A program made the translations under genes and the position numbers. A stretch of DNA of 64,000 nucleotides, taken from SZUA-584 sp040768905 (GTDB lineage: Bacteria; Bacillota; Clostridia; Christensenellales; SZUA-584). A model generated the notes under the pieces. It was not told the origin of the DNA, searched no databases, and saw only the letters and a list, made by a program, of their open reading frames with translations. Positions 25,798 through 34,346 of the stretch are shown here, one piece after another (within the stretch, counting starts at the first letter, position 1; every line of letters starts with the position of its first letter). The DNA lies in contig JAXGMA010000001.1 in the NCBI GenBank assembly GCA_040768905.1, positions 2,356,001 to 2,420,000 of the forward strand. The letters run 5' to 3'.

Positions 25798-27720
25798 ATG
25801 AGAGAGCACCGGGCATTGCTCGAACCAATTTCGGTTGGAAAAAGGGTTTTTAAAAACCGTATGGTCATGGCGCCTATGGAAACAAGAATGAATACACCAT
25901 ACGGCGATGTGACACAGCCAATGATCGATTATTATGCAGAGCGGGCCAAAGGCGGCGCGGCAGCAATAATTATTGAAAACAGCTATATTGACAATGAGGC
26001 GAGCCGTTCATCTTTGAGTTCTTCAGGGTTTTACAGCGACCATCTCATATCCGGAAAAAGCCTGCTCGCAGAGAGCATAAAGGAAAATGGCGCTCTGGCC
26101 ATTATCCAACTCAGCCACGGCGGAAGGCAGGCCGGAGAAGCGGCGACTGGAAAACAGTGCGTCGCGCCAAGCCCTATTCCCTGCAAGGTGACGCAAAGGC
26201 TGCCAAAGGAATTAAGCATCAGGGAGATCCAAACCATAGAGGATGCATTCGCCGATGCTGCCAGGCGCGCACAAATGGCTGGTTTTGACGGTGTCGAGCT
26301 GCATGGCGCGCACGGCTATTTGATGGCGTCATTTATTTCGCCGTATTCGAATAAAAGAACCGATGAGTATGGCGGCAGCGCCGAAAACCGTGCCCGCATC
26401 GCAGCAAATGTGATCAAAAAGGTAAGGGAAAAAACAGGGCAGGATTTTATCGTCGGATTGCGTATCAGCGGTGAAGAATTTGTACCCGGAGGGTTTAACA
26501 TCAAACAAGCCTGCGAATTTGTCATGATCATCGAAGACGGAATCGATTATATACATATTTCTGCGGGTAATTATGAAAATTCTTCGGAGTATATGATCAT
26601 GCCTATGTACGAGGAGGCTGGCAAGCTGCTCTCGCTTTCTGAGGCCATGAAAAAGTGTGTGTCTATTCCGGTGATCGCTGTCGGCGCGCTGGATGCAGAT
26701 CTTGCTGAGCAGGCAATTAAGAAAGGCCAGGCAGATATCGCCGCATTCGGCCGCGCTTTGATTGCCGATCCGATGCTTCCCAACAAAGTGGCAAGCGGCA
26801 AGCTTAAGGATATCCGCCCGTGCTGCCGCGGGAATGAGGGTTGCATATCTCGGTTCTTTCTTGCTGTCCCAATGCGCTGTGAAGTCAACCCGGCATGCGG
26901 CCGCGAGCGGGATTATCGGATCGTGAAGACAACGGAACCCAAAAGAATCCTCATTGCCGGCGGAGGGCCGGCCGGGCTTGAGACAGCGCGCCTCGCCAGC
27001 CTTATGGGGCATGATGTCACACTATATGAAAAAACAGATAAGCTTGGCGGCCATCTTGTGGAGGGGACTGTATCAAATTTCAAGAACAAGACGGCAACCC
27101 TGCTCGAGTGGCTCAAGACCCAAATCAAAAATAGCAACGTAAAAATATATCTGAACACGGCAGTCACGGCAGAGCTGATCAAGAAAGAGCAGCCCGATGT
27201 TCTGATTCTAGCCGTTGGCTCCACATATCAAAAACCGCCAATCTTAGGCTATGAAAAGGCCATTTTTCCAGACGATGCGCTGCTCTCGCCGCAGAACAAA
27301 GATAAAACCATCATTGTCATAGGCGGAGGGCTCATCGGTTCCGAGACTGCGCTGACGCTGGCTGAGACGGGGGCGCGAGTGACGATCGTCGAAATGCTCG
27401 GCGATATCGTGCCCGAACATGAACCGTTTTCTCAGGATTCCATAAAGCGGCGTTTGGCAAAAGCCAATGTCCAGATATTAACAGGGCATATGGTGAAAGA
27501 GATATTGGATGACGGCGTTGTCTGCAGAGACAGTGAGGGCAGGCAGAAACGGTTGGCCGCCCAAACGGTCATACTGGCCACGGGGCTTAAGCCTAATACG
27601 GAAGAAGCCGAAAAGCTCAAAGGGATAGTATCCGACACTTACGTTATCGGCGACTGCAAGGCAGCGCGAAAAATTTACAACAGCTTCCATGAGGCCTGGC
27701 ATACTGCCATGAACCTATAG
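25798..27720 (+). CDS. Old-yellow-enzyme-type reductase with FeS and FAD/NAD domains
   Basis: A 640-residue enzyme with the 2,4-dienoyl-CoA reductase / BaiCD layout. It has an FMN TIM barrel (residues 5-340, with the conserved HGAHGYL at about 169-175), an iron-sulphur motif, and then an FAD/NAD(P)H module (ILIAGGGPAGLETARLA at 384-400; IIVIGGGLIGSETAL). Such enzymes reduce activated C=C bonds. The cluster motif is unusual: C342, C349 and C361 fit C-x2-C-x3-C-x11-C, but the second position is Gly345, with an extra Cys343. No signal peptide. The substrate is unknown. Confidence 0.88.
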   Translation: MREHRALLEPISVGKRVFKNRMVMAPMETRMNTPYGDVTQPMIDYYAERAKGGAAAIIIENSYIDNEASRSSLSSSGFYSDHLISGKSLLAESIKENGALAIIQLSHGGRQAGEAATGKQCVAPSPIPCKVTQRLPKELSIREIQTIEDAFADAARRAQMAGFDGVELHGAHGYLMASFISPYSNKRTDEYGGSAENRARIAANVIKKVREKTGQDFIVGLRISGEEFVPGGFNIKQACEFVMIIEDGIDYIHISAGNYENSSEYMIMPMYEEAGKLLSLSEAMKKCVSIPVIAVGALDADLAEQAIKKGQADIAAFGRALIADPMLPNKVASGKLKDIRPCCRGNEGCISRFFLAVPMRCEVNPACGRERDYRIVKTTEPKRILIAGGGPAGLETARLASLMGHDVTLYEKTDKLGGHLVEGTVSNFKNKTATLLEWLKTQIKNSNVKIYLNTAVTAELIKKEQPDVLILAVGSTYQKPPILGYEKAIFPDDALLSPQNKDKTIIVIGGGLIGSETALTLAETGARVTIVEMLGDIVPEHEPFSQDSIKRRLAKANVQILTGHMVKEILDDGVVCRDSEGRQKRLAAQTVILATGLKPNTEEAEKLKGIVSDTYVIGDCKAARKIYNSFHEAWHTAMNL

Positions 27721-27776
27721 AGATGACAAATTCCCAAAACAGGTTGCCATATAAACCGCTGTGATCAGCACAGGTT

Positions 27777-27836
27777 AATAAGGCTCTTTCATCAAAGAAG
27801 GGGCCTTATTGATTATCTAAGACAATCAATAAGGCC
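27777..27836. terminator. Convergent terminator with alternative hairpins
   Basis: AATAAGGC (27777-27784) can pair with GCCTTATT (27803-27810). The same bases also join a perfect 13-bp stem, GGCCTTATTGATT (27802-27814) with AATCAATAAGGCC (27824-27836). It lies between two convergent genes, so it may stop transcription from both sides. Confidence 0.6.
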
Positions 27837-27853
27837 TCATCGTGACTGAGCCA

Positions 27854-29731
27854 TTAAGGCTGCTTCATCAGCTTGCAGATATTGTTGCTGAATGCGAGCG
27901 GATCCTCGATAGACAAACCTTCCATAAGAAGCGCCTGGTTGTAGAGCAGGTCTGTATACAGCAAAAACTTTTCATTATCGTGTTCAAAGGCATCTTTTAA
28001 TGCCTTGAAAACAGCATGCTCGCCGTTGATCTCAAGAATCTTCTGTGCCGATATGCCCTGATTGTTGGGCATGTTTTTGAGGATCTTCTCCATCTCGATA
28101 GATACGCCGCCCTCGCTGATCAGGCAAACGGGGTGCGACTTGAGGCGTTTTGACAGCCTCACATCCTTCACCTTATCTCCCAGAGCTTCTTTCATCGATT
28201 CAAGCAGTTTTTTATCAGCATTGTCATCCTTTTCTGAATCCTTTTTGTCAGCATCCAAGTCAAGATCGCTGCCGGAGACAGATTTGAACTGCTTTTCATT
28301 GTACTTCATCAAAATCTGGATCACAAATTCATCTACATCTTCGGTAAAATACAATAATTCATAGCCTTTATCGAGAACCATTTCTGCCTGCGGCATTTTT
28401 TCAATGCGTTCAATGGACTCACCGGACGCATAGTATATGTATTCCTGGCCTTCCTTCATACGGGAAACGTACTCAGCAAGGCTCACCATTTTTCTTTCAC
28501 TGGAAGAGTAGAACAGCAGCAGATCCTGAAGGTCTTCTTTCTCTGTGCCAAAGCTGCTGTACAGGCTGTACTTGATTTGCCTCCCAAAAGACTGGAAGAA
28601 CTTTTCGTAGTTTTCTCTGTCGTTCTTCTGAAGGTTTTCGAGCTCCGATTTGATTTTATTCTTGATGTTCTTGGCGATCAGCTTAAGCTGGCGGTCGTGC
28701 TGCAGCATTTCTCTGGAAATATTGAGAGACAAGTCGTCAGACTCGACGATACCGCGCACAAACGCGAAGCTGTCCGGCAGAAGATCAGCGCATTTTTTCA
28801 TGATCAGGACGCCGTTTGAATACAGTTCGAGGCCTTTTTCGTAGTCCTTCGTGTAGAAATCATAAGGCGGTTTTTCCGGGATGAACAAAATAGCATTGTA
28901 CCGGACAACGCCCTCAGCCTTGATGTGCATATGCCGAACGGGCTTATCAAATCCAAAATGTTTTTCATTGTAAAACTGCTCATAATCCTCAGGCTTTAGT
29001 TCGTTTTTGTTTTTACGCCAAATGGGCGTCATGCTGTTGAGCACCTGCTCTTCCACAACGGTTTCGTATTCGTCTTTCCCTTCAACAGGCCTGCTTTCAT
29101 GAACGTCCATTTTGATAGGATACCGAATAAAATCAGAATGCTTTTTAACAAGAGCACGCAAACGGTATTCATCTAAGAATTCATCGTATTGCTCGTCCTC
29201 GGTATTTTCTTTGATCTTAAGTATGATCTCAGTGCCGACACTATCCTTCTCGCACGGCGTGATCGTATAGCCTGAGGCGCCTTCTGATTCCCATTTGAAC
29301 GCTTCTTGCTGTCCGAATGTCTTGCTGATGACCGTGACCTTAGACGCGACCATAAACGCGGAATAAAAGCCGACGCCGAACTGGCCGATGATATCGTACC
29401 CATCTTTGAGCTCATTCTGCTTTTTAAAATCAAGTGTGCCGCTTTTTGCGATGATTCCAAGATTCTCTTCCAGCTCTTCTTTGGACATGCCGATGCCGGT
29501 GTCTATGACCTTAAGGGTTCTGTTTTCCTTATCCGGTTTGATTTTAATATAATAATCGGCGCTGTTAAAGCTGATGGTATCATCGGACAATGCTTTGTAA
29601 TAGATTTTGTCTATCGCATCGCTTGCATTGGAAATCAATTCTCTCAAGAATATCTCTTTGTGCGTGTATATAGAATTGATCATCAGGTTTAAAAGCTGCT
29701 TGGATTCTGTTTTAAACTGTTTTTTTGCCAT
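27854..29731 (-). CDS. htpG: Hsp90-family chaperone HtpG
   Basis: A 625-residue ATP-dependent chaperone, normal length. The GHKL ATPase motifs are complete: LISNASDAIDK, DTGIGMSKEEL, GQFGVGFYSAF. The middle and dimerisation domains are present, and there is no C-terminal MEEVD, as in bacteria. GGGAGG precedes the ATG. A perfect CIRCE element lies 26 bases before the start, so HrcA should control it. Confidence 0.98.
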   Translation of the reverse strand: MAKKQFKTESKQLLNLMINSIYTHKEIFLRELISNASDAIDKIYYKALSDDTISFNSADYYIKIKPDKENRTLKVIDTGIGMSKEELEENLGIIAKSGTLDFKKQNELKDGYDIIGQFGVGFYSAFMVASKVTVISKTFGQQEAFKWESEGASGYTITPCEKDSVGTEIILKIKENTEDEQYDEFLDEYRLRALVKKHSDFIRYPIKMDVHESRPVEGKDEYETVVEEQVLNSMTPIWRKNKNELKPEDYEQFYNEKHFGFDKPVRHMHIKAEGVVRYNAILFIPEKPPYDFYTKDYEKGLELYSNGVLIMKKCADLLPDSFAFVRGIVESDDLSLNISREMLQHDRQLKLIAKNIKNKIKSELENLQKNDRENYEKFFQSFGRQIKYSLYSSFGTEKEDLQDLLLFYSSSERKMVSLAEYVSRMKEGQEYIYYASGESIERIEKMPQAEMVLDKGYELLYFTEDVDEFVIQILMKYNEKQFKSVSGSDLDLDADKKDSEKDDNADKKLLESMKEALGDKVKDVRLSKRLKSHPVCLISEGGVSIEMEKILKNMPNNQGISAQKILEINGEHAVFKALKDAFEHDNEKFLLYTDLLYNQALLMEGLSIEDPLAFSNNICKLMKQP

Positions 29732-29756
29732 AAAAAACGCCTCCCAAAAAGTGGAA

Positions 29757-29783
29757 TTAGCACTCGTGCGCCAAGAGTGCTAA
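29757..29783 (-). promoter_or_regulatory. CIRCE element (HrcA operator) of htpG
   Basis: TTAGCACTC, nine bases, GAGTGCTAA: a perfect match to the CIRCE consensus, placed between the presumed promoter and htpG. Confidence 0.95.
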
Positions 29784-29908
29784 AAATTATTTTAGCACAT
29801 ATGCACCGAATGTCAATATGATATGAGTAATTTATCAGCAGTTTTCAGACAAATAAACAGAGCCGTGATAAAACAAGCGCCCGGGCTATTTGGTGAAAGC
29901 ACAGACAA

Positions 29909-30005
29909 ATCAATTGACTTTATCTTTGTTTAATCAATTGACGGATTATTGGGTTTTTGCTATAGTTAATATATTGATACGTTAAAAAACTTTGTATCAA
30001 TTGAT
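29909..30005 (+). promoter_or_regulatory. Three ATCAATTGA operator-like repeats
   Basis: ATCAATTGAC at 29909-29918 and 29933-29942, and ATCAATTGAT at 29996-30005, surround the promoter of the isomerase gene. The second overlaps the -35 box. The 7-bp arms TTGATAC (29974-29980) and GTATCAA (29994-30000) form a further inverted repeat. They are likely regulator sites; the protein is unknown. Confidence 0.6.
29938..29966 (+). promoter_or_regulatory. Promoter of the isomerase / dehydrogenase pair
   Basis: TTGACG, 17 bases, TATAGT, about 180 bases before the ATG at 30149. The long leader between holds no gene. Confidence 0.75.
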
Positions 30006-30148
30006 CGGCGCTTCTAACAACACGTTAGTATCAAAGCAAAAGCACAATGGCTTTTTTCAAGAAAAAGTGCAGGGAACAGCTTTTTGATGAAGGCAAACTT
30101 TGGCTCATGGCAATACTAAAAATATAAATAAATATGGAGGCGATTGGT

Positions 30149-31009
30149 ATGAAAATCGGAATTGACAGTTACTGTTATCACAGATTGTTCGGAGAAGTCT
30201 ATCCTTTTCAGGAGAAACCTGAGAAGTTGAAAACCGTTGACGATTTTTTGGATCTTGCAAAACGGCTTGACGTGGACGGTGTTTCTCTGGAGACGTGTTT
30301 TCTGCCCAGCTTGGACGATGCCTATTTGAAGGATCTCGGCGCAAAGATCATGGATTACGGCTTTGACTCAGTGTTTGCATGGGGGCATCCCAACGGTCTT
30401 GAAAGGGGCCTTAACCAAGAGGCCTTTGAAGAGATGAAAAGCCTAATCTACAAAACGAAATTTTTAGGAACGGATGTTATGCGCATCACGGGCTCAGCTT
30501 TTGACTGGCGGCATGAGAACCACAGAGAACAAATGGAACGCCTTATTCCCATGTACAAAGAGGCCGTTAAAATCGCTGAGGACAACGGCGTTAAACTGGC
30601 CACAGAGAACCATATCGACTACACTTCGGAAGAAATGCTCGAGATGATTGAGGCCGTTGGCTCGCCCAATTTCGGCATCAACTTTGATACCGGAAATTTC
30701 CTGCGCCTTCTGGATGACCCGATAGCCGGAATGGAAAAACTGGCGTCTTATGTGTTCTCAACACATATCAAAGACTTAAAAATGCACCCGACTGCGCGGC
30801 CGACCGACTGGTATTTCTTCTGCGGCGTTCCGGTCGGTTTTGGCCTGATAGACAATATGAAGATCGCCGAACTGCTGCACAAGGCTGGATACAAAGGATT
30901 CCTGGCCGTCGAGATCGATGCGCCTGCGCCTGAATGGCTCAACATGGAGGATGAAGCCATAGCTGTCAGTGTTCACAACTTAAAAAAGATCGGCGCAGCG
31001 TTCAAGTAA
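30149..31009 (+). CDS. Sugar-phosphate isomerase/epimerase-like TIM barrel
   Basis: A 286-residue protein of the xylose-isomerase-like (AP endonuclease 2) superfamily. Metal-site residues are suggested by ATENHIDY, FGINFDTGN, STHIKD and LAVEID. The ATG at 30149 follows GGAGGCG; the ATG at 30134 overlaps that site. It is followed 22 bases later by a Gfo/Idh/MocA dehydrogenase. This pairing is known from inositol (IolE/IolG) and from 3-keto-glycoside pathways such as bacterial C-deglycosylation, where the barrel acts as an isomerase or lyase. Confidence 0.85.
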   Translation: MKIGIDSYCYHRLFGEVYPFQEKPEKLKTVDDFLDLAKRLDVDGVSLETCFLPSLDDAYLKDLGAKIMDYGFDSVFAWGHPNGLERGLNQEAFEEMKSLIYKTKFLGTDVMRITGSAFDWRHENHREQMERLIPMYKEAVKIAEDNGVKLATENHIDYTSEEMLEMIEAVGSPNFGINFDTGNFLRLLDDPIAGMEKLASYVFSTHIKDLKMHPTARPTDWYFFCGVPVGFGLIDNMKIAELLHKAGYKGFLAVEIDAPAPEWLNMEDEAIAVSVHNLKKIGAAFK

Positions 31010-31031
31010 CCATTTCACAGGAGGTTTGATG

Positions 31032-32207
31032 ATGGCAAAAAAACAATTGAACATAGCCATGATCGGCGGCGGATTTATGGGCAAGGCGCACAGCAATGCT
31101 TGGCTCAAAGTCAATAAATTTTTCGATACCGATTATGATGTTTGCTTAAAGGTGATCGTTGGAAAAAAATCGCCATTGGAGGCGTTCGCCAAACGGTGGG
31201 GCTATGAAGAAGTCAGTTATGATTGGGAAGAAACGGTCAGCCGTGCGGATATAGATATTGTGGATATCGGCACACCCACTTTTGAGCATATGGAGATGGC
31301 GGTGGCTGCTGCCAAAGCCGGCAAACATATCGTATGCGAAAAACCCTGTGCGCTGACTTACGGGCAATGCCTAAAAATGGCTAAAGAGGCGAAAAAAGCG
31401 GGAGTGGTTACGTATCTTAACCACAATTACCGCAGAGTGCCGGCTGTCGCCTATGCCAAACAGTTGGTGGATGACGGCAGGCTCGGGACGATCTTTCACT
31501 GGCAGGGTGCGTATTTTCAGGATTGGATCATGGATCCTGATTTTCCGCTGACATGGCATTTGCAAAGCAAATATGCCGGCGGCGGGCCTCTTTTTGACCT
31601 TTCAAGCCATGCCTACGATCTTGCGAGGTTCATCATCGGCAATGCACAAGCGGTCACAGCAGTGAATAAAACATTCGTCAAAGAGCGTCCTTTGCCGGGT
31701 GCCGGCGCTGCGACCTTCTCAGCCGGAGCCAAAGATGAAAAGGCGCGCAAAGAGGCTGTTGACGTGGATGATGCTTCTTTCGCAGTCGTTGAATTTGAAA
31801 ATGGCGCGCTGGGCAGCATCCAAACCACGCGCTTTGCGACAGGCAGAAAGAATCACAACGATTTTGAAATATACGGATCCAAAGGTGCTTTAAAATTCAA
31901 CTTTGAAAGTATGAACGAGCTGTATTTCCTGGATGCGACGCAGCCGCAGGCAGAGCAGGGTTTCCGCCGGATTCTTTGCACAGAAGGCGTACACCCTTAT
32001 GTTTCGGCGTGGTGGCCGGGCGGCCATATCATCGGTTATGAACATACATTTGTGAACGGGTTCTATGATTTTCTGCAGGCAATTGCCGGGAAAGGCCTGC
32101 CGCTCAAACCCGATTTCAATGACGGTGCGGATATCATCCGTTTTGCAGAGGCGGTTAAACTTTCAAGCGAAGCGCAACGGCGCGTATTGATTGAAGAAAT
32201 TAAATAG
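31032..32207 (+). CDS. Gfo/Idh/MocA-family dehydrogenase
   Basis: A 391-residue NAD(P)-dependent sugar or glycoside dehydrogenase. The Rossmann motif IGGGFMGKAHSNAW and the catalytic-site motif CEKPCA are clear. The C-terminal signature GRKNHNDFEIYGSKGAL ... WWPGGHIIGYEHTF resembles members that oxidise the 3-hydroxyl of glycosides; this is a recollection, not an alignment. The ATG at 31032 is best spaced from GGAGG (seven bases); the ATG at 31029 is possible. It shares an operon with the isomerase-like gene. Confidence 0.88.
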   Translation: MAKKQLNIAMIGGGFMGKAHSNAWLKVNKFFDTDYDVCLKVIVGKKSPLEAFAKRWGYEEVSYDWEETVSRADIDIVDIGTPTFEHMEMAVAAAKAGKHIVCEKPCALTYGQCLKMAKEAKKAGVVTYLNHNYRRVPAVAYAKQLVDDGRLGTIFHWQGAYFQDWIMDPDFPLTWHLQSKYAGGGPLFDLSSHAYDLARFIIGNAQAVTAVNKTFVKERPLPGAGAATFSAGAKDEKARKEAVDVDDASFAVVEFENGALGSIQTTRFATGRKNHNDFEIYGSKGALKFNFESMNELYFLDATQPQAEQGFRRILCTEGVHPYVSAWWPGGHIIGYEHTFVNGFYDFLQAIAGKGLPLKPDFNDGADIIRFAEAVKLSSEAQRRVLIEEIK

Positions 32208-32220
32208 CAGTCGAAACAAA

Positions 32221-32250
32221 AAAGAACCTCCGGAATCCCGGAGGTTCTTT
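32221..32250. terminator. Bidirectional terminator
   Basis: A perfect 13-bp stem (AAAGAACCTCCGG / CCGGAGGTTCTTT) with a four-base loop, and T-runs on both strands, between convergent operons. Confidence 0.95.
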
Positions 32251-32273
32251 TTATTAGGTTTTTTGCTTTTGGC

Positions 32274-33293
32274 TTATTGATAGGCCCAATCAACGAACTC
32301 GTCAACGTTATCTTTTGTGATAAGCGTCGAGGGTCTCACGTTGTCTTTGTCCACCTGGCCGCTCGCGAGGAATTCTCTGATGACCTCGACCGTGTGTGCG
32401 CCGATTCTCGGGAAGTAAGACGCTGTGGCCTTATGGATGGTGTTGTCAGCTTTGATATTTCTCATGGCTGTGACTGTGCCGCCCATACCCGTGATCAGCC
32501 TGATGTCTGTACGGCCCTGCTGCTCAATGGCAGTCAAAGCGCCCGTTGTGGCTTCATCGTCATGTGTGAAGACGCCGTCAATATGATCGTGCGCTGCAAG
32601 CAGATCGGACATCGCAGCAAAACCAGCCTGGCTGTTGAACTCGCCGTCGGCTTCACCGATGATCTCGATGTTGGGGTACTTGACGATGGTGTCCATAAAG
32701 CCAGTGTATCTGGCAATGTCGATCGGAATGCCTGTGTAGCTTCTTAAGTTCACAAGCTTGACGTTCTCTTCGCCGGCAAAGAATTCGCCGATGAAATCTG
32801 CAGCCATCTGGCCGCAGGAATAGTTGTCTTCAGCGACGAAAGATGTGTACTTGTCGGATTCAATGGCTCTGTCGATGATGAACGTCGGGATGCCGGCATC
32901 ATAGATCTCTTCCATGATCGTCGTCATCAGAGTGCCGTCGCCGGGCAGGCAAGCGATCACGTCATAGCCGCCGCCTTTATACGTTGCCAGAATGTTATTC
33001 TGGTCCGCATTGTCCACAGCGTTGTTGACAGTCCACTCGATCTCGGTATCACCTGCAATGGCTTCCTGGACGGATGTCAACAGCGCTGCCTGCCATGCGT
33101 TGTCCGCCGGCGGCAGAGAGATAGCGACTCTGAAAGGGCCTGCCGGTGCCTCGGGGGCCTCAGGTGCCGGTGCCTCGGGGGCCTCAGGTGCCGGAGCTTC
33201 GGGAGCCTCGGGTGCCTCGGGTGCAGGTGCTGCGCAAGCGATCAAAGCCATGCACAGAAGAACTGCTAAAAGGCTAACTAATACTTTCTTCAT
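32274..33293 (-). CDS. Sugar-binding lipoprotein with Pro-Glu-Ala linker
   Basis: A 339-residue lipoprotein. The signal ends in MALIAC, with the acylated Cys at residue 20. Residues of about 21-51 are a PEA repeat (APEAPEAP units) that spaces the ligand domain from the membrane. The domain, from FRVAISLPPADNAWQAAL on, is a type 1 periplasmic-binding fold (Peripla_BP_4). It is the last gene of the minus-strand ABC operon, with its own AGGAGG. The coding of the linker contains a 24-bp tandem repeat. Confidence 0.92.
   Translation of the reverse strand: MKKVLVSLLAVLLCMALIACAAPAPEAPEAPEAPAPEAPEAPAPEAPEAPAGPFRVAISLPPADNAWQAALLTSVQEAIAGDTEIEWTVNNAVDNADQNNILATYKGGGYDVIACLPGDGTLMTTIMEEIYDAGIPTFIIDRAIESDKYTSFVAEDNYSCGQMAADFIGEFFAGEENVKLVNLRSYTGIPIDIARYTGFMDTIVKYPNIEIIGEADGEFNSQAGFAAMSDLLAAHDHIDGVFTHDDEATTGALTAIEQQGRTDIRLITGMGGTVTAMRNIKADNTIHKATASYFPRIGAHTVEVIREFLASGQVDKDNVRPSTLITKDNVDEFVDWAYQ
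33145..33192 (-). repeat. 24-bp tandem repeat coding the PEA linker
   Basis: Two identical 24-base units at 33145-33168 and 33169-33192 are followed by degenerate copies to about 33230. Slippage could change the linker length in steps of eight residues. Confidence 0.8.
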
Positions 33294-33329
33294 TTTACTT
33301 CTTCCTCCTTGTTAGGTTTATGGATTACT

Positions 33330-33348
33330 CATAAACAATGTGTTTATG
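33330..33348 (-). other. Small hairpin between permease and binding-protein genes
   Basis: CATAAACA / TGTTTATG, a perfect 8-bp stem with a three-base loop. It might stabilise the binding-protein mRNA end, a usual way to make more binding protein than permease. Confidence 0.45.
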
Positions 33349-33356
33349 AAACTGTA

Positions 33357-34328
33357 TTAATTTTTAGTGCGTGCCTGCAAGAGCACGGCGATCATGATAA
33401 CAGCACCTTTGACCGCGCCGGTCAAATAGGTGGAGATATCAAGATTGATCATCATGTTGTTCACAAAGAATAGAATGATAGCCCCAACGATGGATCCGTA
33501 TATCGTTCCACGTCCGCCCGCAAGTGAGGTGCCACCAACCAGTACAGCTGTAATGGCATCAAACTCATAGTTTGAGCCTGTTGTGGTCGAGGAAACTGCC
33601 ACCATTCTCGATATTTCTATGACACCTGCAAAACCGACACAAATGCCTGCGATGATGTATGTCCAAATCCTGGTCCTGTCGACTTTGATACCGGAATATT
33701 TTGCCGCCATATCGTTACAGCCGATGGCAAAAACGAAGGTGCCGAATTTTGTTTTAACAAGTATGAACGTCATAATGACGGCAAGCACTATCAAAATGAT
33801 AAACGGTGTCGGTATCGTGACAATAGAGCCGTTGCCGATCGACTTGAAAAAGGTATCCGTATTATCGCCCGTTATTGTCGCGCCCCTACCGATGTACATG
33901 GTCACGGAACGCGCGATAATGCCTATGGCAAGTGTGACGATGAACGGAGGTACTTTGACCTTGGTGATGATGATGCCGTTGATAAAACCAAACGCGGTGG
34001 CAACGGCAATACAGGCCAGCATGGCAAGGATCAATGGCGTGCCGCTTCCCTGCAGAAAAACCAAAACTGTACCGGCTGTTGCCATCACCGGGCCGCTTGA
34101 CAGATCAATGCCCCCGGCGATAATGACAAAAGTCATCCCCAGTGCAATGACGCCAATGGTGGACGCGTTTCTTAAAATGGTTGTGATATTGTTCCATCTT
34201 GCGAACCTGCCGTCTGTCAGAAAAGTGATAATGACAAACAGAATAAGAAATACAAAGATGGTGCTGTACTTTGACCATAATCCCTTTAGAATTCCCAGAG
34301 CCTTGTTTTCGCCTTTTACCTTCTCCAT
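33357..34328 (-). CDS. Sugar ABC transporter permease (RbsC-type)
   Basis: A 323-residue polytopic membrane protein, with the family block ALGMTFVIIAGGIDLSSGP and the coupling region FAIGCNDMAAKYSGIKVDRTR. It lies 18 bases after the ATPase gene and before the binding-protein gene. It resembles, but is distinct from, the permease at 20520-21482. Confidence 0.93.
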   Translation of the reverse strand: MEKVKGENKALGILKGLWSKYSTIFVFLILFVIITFLTDGRFARWNNITTILRNASTIGVIALGMTFVIIAGGIDLSSGPVMATAGTVLVFLQGSGTPLILAMLACIAVATAFGFINGIIITKVKVPPFIVTLAIGIIARSVTMYIGRGATITGDNTDTFFKSIGNGSIVTIPTPFIILIVLAVIMTFILVKTKFGTFVFAIGCNDMAAKYSGIKVDRTRIWTYIIAGICVGFAGVIEISRMVAVSSTTTGSNYEFDAITAVLVGGTSLAGGRGTIYGSIVGAIILFFVNNMMINLDISTYLTGAVKGAVIMIAVLLQARTKN

Positions 34329-34346
34329 AATCTTCCCTCCGAAGTT

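Noticed and set aside
32277..32747. A 156-codon plus-strand frame across the binding-protein gene
   Set aside because: Shadow of the lipoprotein gene; no start site.
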